Source: Candidatus Acetothermia bacterium JdFR-48 (GTDB lineage: Bacteria; Bipolaricaulota; Bipolaricaulia; Bipolaricaulales; Bipolaricaulaceae). Taken from it: a DNA stretch of 64,000 nucleotides. This document shows positions 44,285 to 52,981 of the stretch, piece after piece. Below the pieces are notes generated by a model. The model searched no databases. It worked only from the letters and a program-made list of their open reading frames with translations, and was not told the DNA's origin. The stretch spans positions 1 to 64,000 of the forward strand of contig MTNJ01000013.1 in the NCBI GenBank assembly GCA_002011425.1, in the 5' to 3' direction. Within the stretch, counting starts at the first letter, position 1, and each line of letters begins with the position of its first letter. The position numbers and the translations under genes were made by a program.

Positions 44285-46210
44285 ATGGGATCCGATATCT
44301 TTCGGGCCATGGTAGAGGACTCTTCGGTGGGCTTTTACATCCTCGACTTACAGGGGAGGTTTGTTTATTTGAACGAGGCTTTAGCCGACCTCTTCGGCTA
44401 TCGAGCCTCGGAACTTCGGGGGAAGAAGGTGCTGCAACTCCTCATCCACCCCGAAGACCGAACCCGATTAGCACAGGAAGCCAAACGCCTCCTGCGGAGG
44501 GAAGTGTCATTTAGCCTTCTTTACTTCCGCGGACTCAAACGGGACGAGTCCGAGATCTATTGTGAGAGCTTGCTTTGGACTGTAACTGAGGGAGAAAACA
44601 CGTTTTTCGTGGGCAACCTCCTGGATGTCACTGAAAGGACTGTCTCCCAGCGCAAACTCTCTCTGATCAGGGAGCTCGGGCGGAAGGCGATCCTCCTGCG
44701 AGATGTGAGGGCAGTGGCCCGCGCCCTGGTAAAGGCGGTGGAAGAGGTGATGGGAGTTCGGTCCTGCGGGCTTTGGCTCGTGGATGGGGAAACGCTCGTG
44801 CGGATCGCTCACATCATGGATGAGAGGGGCCTGCGACTTCCCCTACACGGTGAGAAGGGGATCATCGCGGCTGCAGTTCGGGAGAAAAGATCGATTTACG
44901 TACCGGACACGGAAAGGGAGCCCCGTTACCTCCGGGGAAAATTCCGTTCGCGGTCCGAATTCTGTGTTCCCCTAATTGTGCGAGACGAGGTCCTGGGCGC
45001 TTTGAACGTCGAAAAGGAAGAGGTCGACGGATTTTCCCTGGCGGATCGAGAACTGATCGAAGCCCTAGCTACGGTGGCCGCGATCGCCATCGAAAACGCG
45101 ATCCAGTTCGAACGGGAAAGGAAGGTATTAAAACAGCTTAAGCTTATAAACGAGGTGGCCTTGAAAACCGCCGCCCTGAAAGCCCCGGAGGCCCTCTATA
45201 GAGAGGTGGTGGAAACGATCGCCCAACGGTTCGGTTACCACTCGGTGAGCTTGTTCATGGTGGAGGGAGAAGAAATGGTCCTCCGGGCGATCGCGGGGGA
45301 GCTCGCGGACCTCGTCTCCCCCGAATATCGCCAACCAATCGGCCTTGGGATCTTGGGACACGTAATCCGCACCGGACGACCTTACGTGGCGGCTGACGTG
45401 ACGCGGGACCCCTATTATGTCCAAGGTTACAGGACATGTGTCCGCACCCGGTCAGAGCTCTGTGTTCCCATAAAGAGGGGCTCGCATGTTGTCGGAGCCC
45501 TGGACATTCAAAGCCGCGAGCCGAACACGTTTACAGAGGCTGATGTTGAGACCGCCGAAGCCATAGCGCGCTGGGTCTCAGTGGCGGTGGAGAACGCCAG
45601 GCTCTACAGCAGGCTACAGCAAGCCCTGGAGGGCGCGGCCGCCACCTTGGCGGAGGTGGTGGAGGTACGGGATCCCTTTACCTCAAGGCACCAACGGCGC
45701 GTCGCTGCTCTGGCCACGGCCATCTCGGAGGAGATGAGACTCCCCCCAGACAGAATCCAGGCCGTGCGTACCGCAGCCCTGCTCCACGACCTTGGGAAAA
45801 TCGCGGTCCCAGCGGAAGTGCTCAACAAACCTGGCAAACTTTCTGAACCGGAGCGGGCGTTGGTGCGGGAACATCCCCGAGCCGCGTACCGGATCCTCAA
45901 AGAAATTCCTTTCCCCTATCCGGTGGCCGAGATCGTGTTCCAACACCATGAGCGGCTCGACGGCTCCGGATATCCCAAAGGCTTGAAGGGCGAGAAGATC
46001 ATGTTGGAAGCGAAAATCCTGGCTATCGCCGATGTAGTAGAGGCCATGCTCTCACACCGTCCTTACCGCCCTCCCTACCCACTGGAAGAGGTATTGGGCG
46101 AAATAGAGAAGGGGAAGGGGTCCCTCTACGACCCCCGGGCAGTGGAGGCGTGCCTCCATCTTTTCAGGGAGAAGGGTTTCAATTTCCCAGAACCTTCCTC
46201 ATCTCAATGA
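44285..46210 (+). CDS. PAS-GAF-GAF-HD-GYP signalling protein
   Basis: 641 residues. PAS domain at about 5-125 (DSSVGFYILDLQGRFVYLNE), GAF1 about 140-275, GAF2 about 300-445, then HD-GYP from about 460 with RHQRRVAALATAI, HDLGK and the diagnostic HHERLDGSGYPKGL. Such enzymes degrade cyclic di-GMP to pGpG or GMP. No membrane segment, so a cytoplasmic sensor, perhaps of redox or a small ligand. No diguanylate cyclase is in the window. ATG 44285 is chosen since the PAS domain begins there; an earlier in-frame ATG exists. Confidence 0.88.
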   Translation: MGSDIFRAMVEDSSVGFYILDLQGRFVYLNEALADLFGYRASELRGKKVLQLLIHPEDRTRLAQEAKRLLRREVSFSLLYFRGLKRDESEIYCESLLWTVTEGENTFFVGNLLDVTERTVSQRKLSLIRELGRKAILLRDVRAVARALVKAVEEVMGVRSCGLWLVDGETLVRIAHIMDERGLRLPLHGEKGIIAAAVREKRSIYVPDTEREPRYLRGKFRSRSEFCVPLIVRDEVLGALNVEKEEVDGFSLADRELIEALATVAAIAIENAIQFERERKVLKQLKLINEVALKTAALKAPEALYREVVETIAQRFGYHSVSLFMVEGEEMVLRAIAGELADLVSPEYRQPIGLGILGHVIRTGRPYVAADVTRDPYYVQGYRTCVRTRSELCVPIKRGSHVVGALDIQSREPNTFTEADVETAEAIARWVSVAVENARLYSRLQQALEGAAATLAEVVEVRDPFTSRHQRRVAALATAISEEMRLPPDRIQAVRTAALLHDLGKIAVPAEVLNKPGKLSEPERALVREHPRAAYRILKEIPFPYPVAEIVFQHHERLDGSGYPKGLKGEKIMLEAKILAIADVVEAMLSHRPYRPPYPLEEVLGEIEKGKGSLYDPRAVEACLHLFREKGFNFPEPSSSQ

Positions 46211-46264
46211 TAAAGAGAAGGATGGGAAGCTCCCGGCCTTCCAATGGAGTCCCAACGGTCAGGC

Positions 46265-46660
46265 TCATCCCACCATGACCTCTTTTTTGGCTTCCCAGAG
46301 GCCATGGATGTTGCAGAAGGAAACGACATAGAGGGTTCCGGACTTCTCGGTCCTCATGGTGAAGGTGACGGCGGGGTCGCTGTAGACAGTGCTCGTGTTC
46401 GGTCCCTGCGCCGAGGCCCCGTGGGCGGCAAAGTCGAACCGTCCGATGTGATGAGGAAACTTTTCCCCTTCGGGATGGAAGTAGACGGAAACCCATGCGA
46501 TGTGGTGTTCGGTGGTATTGGGGTGGGGAATCTCCTTGCCCACGGATACGCTCACCTGGAAGGCCTGCCCCTTCCCAACTGTCTCCGGGGCTTCTATTAC
46601 GGGGACGTGCTTCTCGGCCTTCCAATCAGCGCTCTGTACAAGTTCACTTATTTTTGCCAT
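46265..46660 (-). CDS. Superoxide reductase (class II, neelaredoxin type)
   Basis: 131 residues. Iron-site ligands are all present: His in EKHVPVIEAPE, two His in HPNTTEHHIAW, and the Cys-His pair in SFCNIHGLWEA. The N-terminal desulforedoxin domain is absent, hence class II. Reduces superoxide to peroxide with electrons from rubredoxin-like donors. ATG 46660 with GGAGGAAGAGG; about 50 bp after the rubrerythrin stop, completing a peroxide/superoxide defence unit. Confidence 0.92.
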   Translation of the reverse strand: MAKISELVQSADWKAEKHVPVIEAPETVGKGQAFQVSVSVGKEIPHPNTTEHHIAWVSVYFHPEGEKFPHHIGRFDFAAHGASAQGPNTSTVYSDPAVTFTMRTEKSGTLYVVSFCNIHGLWEAKKEVMVG

Positions 46661-46707
46661 CCTCTTCCTCCTTTTGAAACCGCCGCCTTTCGCACCGTGC
46701 TTTATCG

Positions 46708-47211
46708 CTAAAACTCCTTCAGTTTCTCGCGGGAGGTGCCGCATACCGGACAACACTTCGGGGGCTCCCCCTCAACGGTATAGCCACAGACGGGACAAAT
46801 GTAGACCGTGCCGAGTTCTAGGTCCCTTCTGTTTTCCACAGCCTCCCTCGCCTTCTTGTAGATCTCGGCGTGGATTTTTTCGGCCTCCTGAGCGTAGTGG
46901 ATGGAACGCTCGGCCCCCGTCTCTCCCTGGAGCTGTGCTACTGCGCTATACGCAGGGTACATCTCCTCGACCTCGAAGGTCTCCCCGGCGATGGCCTCGG
47001 CCAGGTTATCGAGGGTGGAGTTGACCCCGGCAAGCTCCCGTAAGTGGTTCGTGGCGTGCACCTGTTCGGCGTAGGCAATGGCCCGGAAGAGTCGGGCGAT
47101 GTTGGACTTGCCTTCCCGTTCTGCCACCTCGGCGAAGATTAGATAGCGCATGTGGGCTTGCGATTCACCGACGAAGGCGTTCCTCAGGTTTTCCACGGTC
47201 ATCTTCCGCAT
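46708..47211 (-). CDS. rbr: Rubrerythrin
   Basis: 167 residues. Ferritin-like di-iron domain with FVGESQAHMRYLIFAEVAE, then AYAEQVHATNH, then a second Glu pair around GETFEVEEMYPAY and EAEKIHAEIY. The C-terminal rubredoxin domain has CPVCGYTVEGEPP and CPVCG. A peroxidase that protects anaerobes from H2O2. ATG preceded by AAGGAGGTGATGAAGA. Sits between a Fur/PerR-type regulator and superoxide reductase on one strand. Confidence 0.94.
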   Translation of the reverse strand: MRKMTVENLRNAFVGESQAHMRYLIFAEVAEREGKSNIARLFRAIAYAEQVHATNHLRELAGVNSTLDNLAEAIAGETFEVEEMYPAYSAVAQLQGETGAERSIHYAQEAEKIHAEIYKKAREAVENRRDLELGTVYICPVCGYTVEGEPPKCCPVCGTSREKLKEF

Positions 47212-47234
47212 TCTTCATCACCTCCTTGTGTGGA

Positions 47235-47534
47235 CTACAAGGTTCCTTCCAGAGGTGCAGTTCCGCACACCGTTCTGCCCTCCACCAACACCTGGTGGCT
47301 TGCCATGCCGAAACGGAGATCTTTCAGGGACCACGCCGACGTATCCCCGGGGAGGTTTTCTCCGAGCTCGCGGATCCACTGAACCAACGCTTGGACGCAG
47401 CTCCAGCCTCCAAACGGGCGATCTCGATGATCCCCTTCGGGGGTTCCCCCGGGGGCGATCCGGTAAGCCCGGGGGACGACGTAATTGGTGGTGAGTGCTG
47501 CGGCACACTCTTTACCAAGAGCTCGTGCAAACAC
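47235..47534 (-). CDS. Uncertain small ORF between perR and rubrerythrin
   Basis: 99 codons, not recognised. The last 45 codons show the high third-position G/C of real genes here (region GWSCVQALVQWIRELGEN to GMASHQVLVEGRTVCG); the first part does not. The GTG start lacks a good ribosome site, whereas a GTG about 40 bp earlier in another frame has GGGAGTTGAT. This pattern suggests one small gene with a frame change near 47500, real or from sequencing. Function unknown. Confidence 0.3.
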   Translation of the reverse strand: MFARALGKECAAALTTNYVVPRAYRIAPGGTPEGDHRDRPFGGWSCVQALVQWIRELGENLPGDTSAWSLKDLRFGMASHQVLVEGRTVCGTAPLEGTL

Positions 47535-47585
47535 CTCACACGGATCTCGGCTCGCCCGCCCGGTGCCCGTGCCGCTTTCGCCACA

Positions 47586-47990
47586 TCAACTCCCTTCTTT
47601 CCCTCGGCAAGAAGGGCAGATCTCCTCCCAGATGATTTCGTGGGACACAACAGCGAACCCAGGACCCACATCGATCCGATCCAATTCGCCTTTGTATGAA
47701 ACCCCCACGTCGAATACGCGCCCGCAGCGGGTGCAATGAAAGTGGTAGTGGGGAACGAGGTTGGGGTCGAATCGATCAGGACCGTGCCCATGGAGCTCGC
47801 GCAGCAACCCTTCGCGGGCCAGGGCTCGGAGTGTCCGATACACGGTGGCAAGGCTCACTGGCTCCCCCCTATTACGGAGGTCATGGTATATCTCCTCGGC
47901 GGTGGGATGATCGGCACGGCCCTCCATGGCGGCAACGATGAGCCTGCGCTGCCTCGTCCACCTCAAATTGTTCCTGAGAAGCACTTGCAT
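47586..47990 (-). CDS. Fur/PerR-family metalloregulator
   Basis: 134 residues. Winged helix to about 80 (TRQRRLIVAAMEG, HPTAEEIYHDLR, VSLATVYRTLRALAREGLL), then dimer domain with HYHFHCTRCGRVFDV and CPSC forming the structural zinc site. The gene order with rubrerythrin and superoxide reductase argues for a PerR (peroxide) role, though Fur or Zur cannot be excluded by eye. The ATG has no clear Shine-Dalgarno. Divergent from lacI with about 85 bp between starts. Confidence 0.85.
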   Translation of the reverse strand: MQVLLRNNLRWTRQRRLIVAAMEGRADHPTAEEIYHDLRNRGEPVSLATVYRTLRALAREGLLRELHGHGPDRFDPNLVPHYHFHCTRCGRVFDVGVSYKGELDRIDVGPGFAVVSHEIIWEEICPSCRGKEGS

Positions 47991-48025
47991 TTTTAGCCTA
48001 AGCCCGGTTCACATTCAAGCCGCCC

Positions 48026-48053
48026 TTGACACGTTCCCGGGGACTTATATAAT
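48026..48053 (+). promoter_or_regulatory. Promoter of the lacI-type gene
   Basis: Perfect -35 TTGACA (48026-48031), 16-bp spacer, perfect -10 TATAAT (48048-48053). Predicted start near 48060, only about 15 nt before the ATG and without a Shine-Dalgarno. Confidence 0.8.
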
Positions 48054-48068
48054 CGTTTACGGTAAACG
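48054..48068. promoter_or_regulatory. LacI-family operator, autoregulatory
   Basis: CGTTTAC-G-GTAAACG: perfect 7-bp arms round one base, abutting the -10 box and covering the transcription start. The central CG/palindrome form is typical of LacI/PurR-type operators. No second full copy was seen before the TRAP genes. Confidence 0.7.
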
Positions 48069-48074
48069 TTTAAC

Positions 48075-49073
48075 ATGGCGACGATCAAGGACGTGGCCCG
48101 GTTGGCCGGTGTTTCGGTGGCGACGGTGTCCCATGTGATCAACGGGACTCGCCCCGTTTCTCCTCAGACTGCTGCCAAAGTGTGGCGGGCCATTAAGGAA
48201 CTGGACTATCATCCAAACGCCGTCGCCCGATCCCTCCGTACTCGCACCACCCACGCCATTGGCGTTGTCGTCTCCGACATCACTAACCCCTTCTTCGCTA
48301 CATTGGTCCGAGGGGCCGAGGATGCGGCGATCGAGGCGGGCTATTCCCTCATCATCTGTAACAGCGACGAGGACCTGGAAAAGGAGGACCTCTACGTCAG
48401 CATGCTGCGGCGGAGGCGTATGGACGGCCTCCTCATCGCCCCAGTTCGCGACGGTGGCAGCCCTGCAGTCCGGGAACTTGCCCAAAGCGGTATCCCGTTT
48501 GTATTCGTCGACCGGAAAGCGAAAGGAATCGAAGCTGATGCAGTACTTTCTGATAATGTTGATGGTGCGTACATGGCGACAAAACACTTGATCAAACAAG
48601 GGCACAAGAGGATCGGTATTGTGCTCGGGATTAAAGGTTCCACTACATCGGAGGAGCGGTACGCTGGTTACCGGAAAGCACTTGAGGAGTTCAGGATTGA
48701 GGAAAGAGAAGAGGTCAAGGTGCATGGGGATTATAGGGTCCAAGGTGGGTATTCGGCGGCGGTAAAATTGCTTTCGTTGGAAAATCCACCGACGGCCATT
48801 TTCAGCACAAACAACCTCATGACCCTCGGTGTCCTCAAAGCCTTGTCCCAACGCGGCCTTCGGGCATACAAAATTGAAGTCGCCGCATTCGATGATATCG
48901 AATGGTACGATCTAATAGATTTACCAATAATCACCGTTGTCCAGCGCCCATACGAAATGGGACGAATAGCTTTTGATTTGCTCCACAAGCGACTTATGGG
49001 GTCTGAGTCTGTAGGAGCTCCTATAGAAATCAGGGTGCCTGTAGAGCTGAACATCAGACGAGGAAGGGGGTGA
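48075..49073 (+). CDS. LacI-family transcriptional regulator
   Basis: 332 residues. HTH at about 3-22 (TIKDVARLAGVSVATVSHVI) and hinge HPNAVARSLRTRTTHAIGVV. The periplasmic-binding-like sensor domain follows, with DITNPFFATLVRGAEDAA, FVFVDRK and AAFDDIEWYDLIDLPIITVV. It probably represses its own promoter and, by readthrough, the TRAP/DapA/URO-D genes downstream, which have no evident promoter of their own. The inducer is presumably the sugar or sugar acid carried by the TRAP system. The 3' half is less GC-rich than the 5' half. Confidence 0.92.
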   Translation: MATIKDVARLAGVSVATVSHVINGTRPVSPQTAAKVWRAIKELDYHPNAVARSLRTRTTHAIGVVVSDITNPFFATLVRGAEDAAIEAGYSLIICNSDEDLEKEDLYVSMLRRRRMDGLLIAPVRDGGSPAVRELAQSGIPFVFVDRKAKGIEADAVLSDNVDGAYMATKHLIKQGHKRIGIVLGIKGSTTSEERYAGYRKALEEFRIEEREEVKVHGDYRVQGGYSAAVKLLSLENPPTAIFSTNNLMTLGVLKALSQRGLRAYKIEVAAFDDIEWYDLIDLPIITVVQRPYEMGRIAFDLLHKRLMGSESVGAPIEIRVPVELNIRRGRG

Positions 49074-49127
49074 TAGCCCAACTGGATTGAAACCCTTTAA
49101 CAATAAGCTTTTTTGGAGGTGACCAGA

Positions 49128-50126
49128 ATGAAGCGGTATCTGTTGGTCTTTGCGGTTTTGGTACTCTGGGGTGTTCTCGTCCTCGGTGAAAACCAACCAG
49201 AATATGTAATTCGGTTTAGCACTGTAGCAGCTCCCACACAGCCTCAGGTATTAGCAATGCAGAAGTTTGCGGAGATAGTCGGCGAACTCAGCGGAGGCAG
49301 AATCAAGGTTGAGGTATATCATTCTGGCCAATTAGGAGACCAAAAGACCCAGCTTCTCGCTATTATGCGGGGCGATTTGGAGATGACAAGCGACGCGGCA
49401 CCATCTTGGTTTGCGGACCTGGCTGCGATGCCCGAGTTCGGTGTCTTCGAAGCAGCCTATGTTTTCCGAGATCTTGACCACCTTTATAGAGTAATGACCA
49501 GCAAAGTCGCACAGGACCTGTTCGAAAAAATGGCTAAAAAAGTGGGGATTCGTGTCTTGGATGTGTGGTATCTAGGAACCCGGGAGCTGAACCTCACTGC
49601 GAAGGTAGGTCCAGTTTACAAGCCGGAAGATCTCAAGGGCGTTAAGTTGAGGATGCCCAATAATAAGACGTTCTTGGACATTGGGCGAGCTCTCGGGGCA
49701 ACCCCCACTCCCATGGGATTCGGGGAGGTCTACCTTGCCCTAAAGACCGGCACCGTAGATGGCCAGGATAACCCCTTGCCTACAGACCTTGCGGCCAAGT
49801 TCGTGGAGGTAACAAAGTACATTGTGTTAACCGACCATCAAATCGGCATGATTTGTCCGGTGATAAATGAGAAGCTCTGGCAGAGCATGCCGGAAGAGTA
49901 CAAGGTATACATTAAAAAGGCTTTGCAAGTTGCACGGTACTACATGAACTGGACAGTATTGGAACAGGAAGCCAAACTGCTCAAGGTATTCCGAGAAGAG
50001 TACAATATGGAGATCATTGTGCCGGACAAGGAAGCCTTTATCGAACATGCCCGCCAGTACTATAGTCAACCTGAATTCGACAAACTTTGGGGCGAAGGGA
50101 TGTACGAGAAAATCCAGAATATGTGA
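49128..50126 (+). CDS. dctP: TRAP transporter substrate-binding protein (DctP family)
   Basis: 332 residues. Signal peptide MKRYLLVFAVLVLWGVLVLG, then the DctP fold with GRIKVEVYHSGQLGDQKTQ, the binding-Arg region LKGVKLRMPNNKTFLDIGR and family motif FGEVYLALKTGTVDGQDNPL. Captures an organic or sugar acid in the periplasm for the DctQM permease encoded next. ATG 49128 has TTGGAGGTGACCAGA upstream. A strong terminator follows, which probably boosts this subunit relative to the permease. Confidence 0.93.
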   Translation: MKRYLLVFAVLVLWGVLVLGENQPEYVIRFSTVAAPTQPQVLAMQKFAEIVGELSGGRIKVEVYHSGQLGDQKTQLLAIMRGDLEMTSDAAPSWFADLAAMPEFGVFEAAYVFRDLDHLYRVMTSKVAQDLFEKMAKKVGIRVLDVWYLGTRELNLTAKVGPVYKPEDLKGVKLRMPNNKTFLDIGRALGATPTPMGFGEVYLALKTGTVDGQDNPLPTDLAAKFVEVTKYIVLTDHQIGMICPVINEKLWQSMPEEYKVYIKKALQVARYYMNWTVLEQEAKLLKVFREEYNMEIIVPDKEAFIEHARQYYSQPEFDKLWGEGMYEKIQNM

Positions 50127-50139
50127 TCCGGAAGAAGGC

Positions 50140-50171
50140 GGGGCGGGGGCTCTCCTCCGCCCCGTTTTTTT
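50140..50171 (+). terminator. Terminator/attenuator between dctP and dctQ
   Basis: Stem GGGGCGGGGG/CCTCCGCCCC (10 bp, one G-T pair) with loop CTCT, followed by seven T. It lies 14 bp after the dctP stop, inside the operon. Confidence 0.8.
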
Positions 50172-50194
50172 GACAAAAAGTGGAGGGCGAGGAC

Positions 50195-50719
50195 ATGTGG
50201 AAAACAATAGCGAGTAAATTCTTTCATTTTTTGTTGACGTTCGTTGAGGACTATGCTTCTTCTCTTTTTCTTTTTATAGTATTTATAGGCATGTTCTTAC
50301 AAGTAGTACTAAGGTATCTCTTCAAACATCCTTCTCCCGAGCTATTCGAGGTCACACAATACGCCTTTCCTTGGGGCGTCTTGCTCGGAGCTGCTTACGC
50401 CCAACGGCATCGTGACCATATCAGATTTAATATAATTTATGAGAAATTGCCAAGGAAAGTTCAGTTACTCTTAGATCTTGTCTTTGATTTGCTTATATTA
50501 GGATTATTTGTCTTTGCACTTCCTTCTGTTTTGCGTCAAACTTTTTGGTATGGGATGCTACGTTCGGAAGTTTTGGGAATACCTTGGAATTATTTAGTTT
50601 TTTGCCTTCCACTTTTTTTGATTTTAATAATCATCCATAACGCCATCTTTATTTACCGAGGAATAAGGGAATTTCTTACAGGAAAAATTACCCCGCCGGA
50701 GGAGAAGCCATGGGCTTGA
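50195..50719 (+). CDS. dctQ: TRAP transporter small permease (DctQ)
   Basis: 174 residues, four TMs (about 20-42, 55-72, 93-115, 135-158). Family features: VVLRYLFKHPSPELFEVTQYAF and AYAQRHRDHIRFNIIYEKLP. Strongly AT-rich third positions compared with neighbouring high-GC genes. ATG 50195 follows GTGGAGGGCGAGGAC. Stop overlaps dctM by 10 nt. Confidence 0.9.
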   Translation: MWKTIASKFFHFLLTFVEDYASSLFLFIVFIGMFLQVVLRYLFKHPSPELFEVTQYAFPWGVLLGAAYAQRHRDHIRFNIIYEKLPRKVQLLLDLVFDLLILGLFVFALPSVLRQTFWYGMLRSEVLGIPWNYLVFCLPLFLILIIIHNAIFIYRGIREFLTGKITPPEEKPWA

Positions 50720-52005
50720 TTGCGTTCTTCCTAGTTTTTGGACTGATGTTCATCTCCGGTTACCCAATCGTGTTTGGCATGATCGCCGGAGGCATCCTGT
50801 ATTGGTTGTTGAACGGCTTGAGCTTGGCGAACCTAATTGACATATTGGTTATTCAGTTTTCCGCTCAAACAGTTTTAATAGCTGTTCCTCTCTTCATCTT
50901 TGCCGCAAATCTCATGAATGACTGCGAGGTCACGAACATTATCTTTGGCTTTGTCCAAAGAGCGCTTGGGAGAATAAAGGGGGCGTTAGCTCAAGCCAAT
51001 ATTATAAACAGCATCATCTTTGCTGGGATGAGCGGTTCCGAGATAGCGGACGTTGCCGGCCCGGGCAGTATGGAAATCAAAGCGATGATGGATGCCGGAT
51101 ATGAGGGAAAATACGCGTGTGCAGTAACCGCGGCCTCCGCAACGATCGGACCAATAATTCCTCCGAGCATTCCAATGGTAATTTATTCTATGCTTACTGG
51201 CACCTCCCTTGGTTATCTTTTCCTAGGGGGATTTCTGCCTGGTCTTTTTCTCGGCGTGGCAGAAATGGTGATGGCGTATGTTCTCGCCCGTGTTCGCAAT
51301 TACCCTACGGGCGAGAGGTTTCAGTTACGTGCAGTGATCAAGGCATTTTGGCGAGCTCTCCCCGCTCTTTTGGGACCAGTTTTCTTGCTAATAAGTATCT
51401 ACGGTGGCATATGCACTCCGACGGAAGCAGCTGCAGTTATTGCTGCTTATGTAATAATTATTTGTACCGTTATTTATAAAACACTGGGACTAAGAAAGTT
51501 GTGTCAAATTATCATGAAAAGTGCTAAAACCATGGGATATATTAGCATCATAGTGGCCGCTGCCTACATTTTCAATTATGTTGTCGCACGGGAACACATT
51601 CCTCAGCTCCTAACGGAAGCCTTCATTAGAAGTGGCTTATTTTCAAACAAACTGGTCTTTCTTTTCAGTGCCAATATTCTTTATTTCCTTTTAGGAATGT
51701 TCATCGATGTCTCCATCATCTTATTGGTGGTCGTGCCGATGATATTTCCTCCAGCAGTAGCACTGGGAATTGATCCGGTACATTTCGGCGTCGTCACCGT
51801 ATTTAACCTAATGTTAGCCCTTGATACGCCTCCTTATGGTCAAACGGGTTACATCACAAGCGCGGTAAGTGGAACTCCCCTTAGGGAAGTCTTCAAAGAA
51901 ATGATAATATATTGGATTCCTTTGGAATTCGCTTGTTTACTTCTGGTAACTTACTGGCAAGATTTCGTGCTCTTTATACCCAGGCTTTTTGGCTACTCGG
52001 GTTGA
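50710..52005 (+). CDS. dctM: TRAP transporter large permease (DctM)
   Basis: 431 residues, 12 or more TMs. Typical DctM segments: FIFAANLMNDCEVTNIIFGF, AGMSGSEIADVAGPGSMEIKA, ATIGPIIPPSIPMVIYS, and GICTPTEAAAVIAAYV. Ion-driven import through the DctP-DctQM system. Base composition is AT-rich as in dctQ. Starts inside the end of dctQ after GAGGAGAAGCC. Confidence 0.93.
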   Translation: MGLIAFFLVFGLMFISGYPIVFGMIAGGILYWLLNGLSLANLIDILVIQFSAQTVLIAVPLFIFAANLMNDCEVTNIIFGFVQRALGRIKGALAQANIINSIIFAGMSGSEIADVAGPGSMEIKAMMDAGYEGKYACAVTAASATIGPIIPPSIPMVIYSMLTGTSLGYLFLGGFLPGLFLGVAEMVMAYVLARVRNYPTGERFQLRAVIKAFWRALPALLGPVFLLISIYGGICTPTEAAAVIAAYVIIICTVIYKTLGLRKLCQIIMKSAKTMGYISIIVAAAYIFNYVVAREHIPQLLTEAFIRSGLFSNKLVFLFSANILYFLLGMFIDVSIILLVVVPMIFPPAVALGIDPVHFGVVTVFNLMLALDTPPYGQTGYITSAVSGTPLREVFKEMIIYWIPLEFACLLLVTYWQDFVLFIPRLFGYSG

Positions 52006-52040
52006 AAGACAAAAGAAAAGTGCAAAGGAGGTCGATTTGC

Positions 52041-52958
52041 ATGAAAAAAGAGATAGAAAAAGATTTCGGCCGCGTTTTGCTCCCCTTAATCACAGTATTC
52101 CAGAAAGATCTCTCCGTGGATTATGAACTGACAAGGAAAGCGGCAAGATTTGTGGTCGAAAACGGCCTCTGTGACGCCATCATCGTGAGTGGAACAACGG
52201 GAGAGTTCTACACCCTAGGTCTTGACGAACGGCGGAGATTGTTTGAGAAGATCAAGGAAGAGCTTGATGACGAAGTTCCTTTAATCGCGGGAACTGGAGC
52301 AATTTTCACAAAAGACGCGGTCAAATTAACAAAAACTGCAGAACGGCTAGGTTTCAACGCTGTAATGGTTGTAACGCCCTATTATTGTCGACCAGAACAG
52401 GAAGGCCTTTACACACATTTCAAAACAATTGCAGAGAACACTACCCTTCCCGTTATGATTTACAACATACCGCTATTTTCGGGGGTAAACCTTTTACCGG
52501 AAACGTTGGCTTCTTTAGCCAAAATTGAAAACATTGTTGCAATAAAAGACGAGGCCGGGCTCAACCCCCTCCAGACGACAGCATATATAAAAGCTGCCGA
52601 GGGCAAGATCGCTGTCTACTCAGGAGATGACAACATGGTGCTTCAAGTACTTGCCCAAGGGGGAATAGGCGTCGTAAGCGGAGGGGCTCATGTCGTTGGC
52701 GATCTCATAAAATTCATGATAAATCAATTCATAGAAGGAAACATAATGAGTGCAACGGAGATTTACCACTCACTTATGGATTTATACATAGCTTTTCACG
52801 GAAATGGGACTAGAGTGAATCCCACTCCATTGGTAAAGGCGGCCTTCGAAATGGTATCGGGCATCCCCTGTTCCCTCCCGAGACCACCTTTGACCTCGGC
52901 GAGTGATGAGGAAAGATCTCGCTTAAGGAGGGTCCTGAAAACCCTGGGCAAACTTTGA
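52041..52958 (+). CDS. DapA/N-acetylneuraminate lyase-family aldolase
   Basis: 305 residues, TIM barrel of the DHDPS/NAL superfamily. GTTGE motif at 51-55, Tyr141 in MIYNIPLFSG, Schiff-base Lys169 in VAIKDEAG. In a TRAP cluster with sugar-isomerase and URO-D family genes it is more likely a sugar-acid (keto-deoxy or sialic-type) aldolase or dehydratase than lysine-pathway DapA. ATG 52041 with AAAGGAGGTCGATTTGC; an upstream in-frame start lies inside dctM. Substrate unknown. Confidence 0.85.
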   Translation: MKKEIEKDFGRVLLPLITVFQKDLSVDYELTRKAARFVVENGLCDAIIVSGTTGEFYTLGLDERRRLFEKIKEELDDEVPLIAGTGAIFTKDAVKLTKTAERLGFNAVMVVTPYYCRPEQEGLYTHFKTIAENTTLPVMIYNIPLFSGVNLLPETLASLAKIENIVAIKDEAGLNPLQTTAYIKAAEGKIAVYSGDDNMVLQVLAQGGIGVVSGGAHVVGDLIKFMINQFIEGNIMSATEIYHSLMDLYIAFHGNGTRVNPTPLVKAAFEMVSGIPCSLPRPPLTSASDEERSRLRRVLKTLGKL

Positions 52959-52981
52959 AAAAAAGGAGGTGAGTGTCGGAG

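Noticed and set aside
47324-47851. Minus-strand frame overlapping the PerR-type gene and the region below it
   Set aside because: Most of it is a shifted reading of the metalloregulator gene; only its lower third might belong to the uncertain small gene discussed under 47235-47534.
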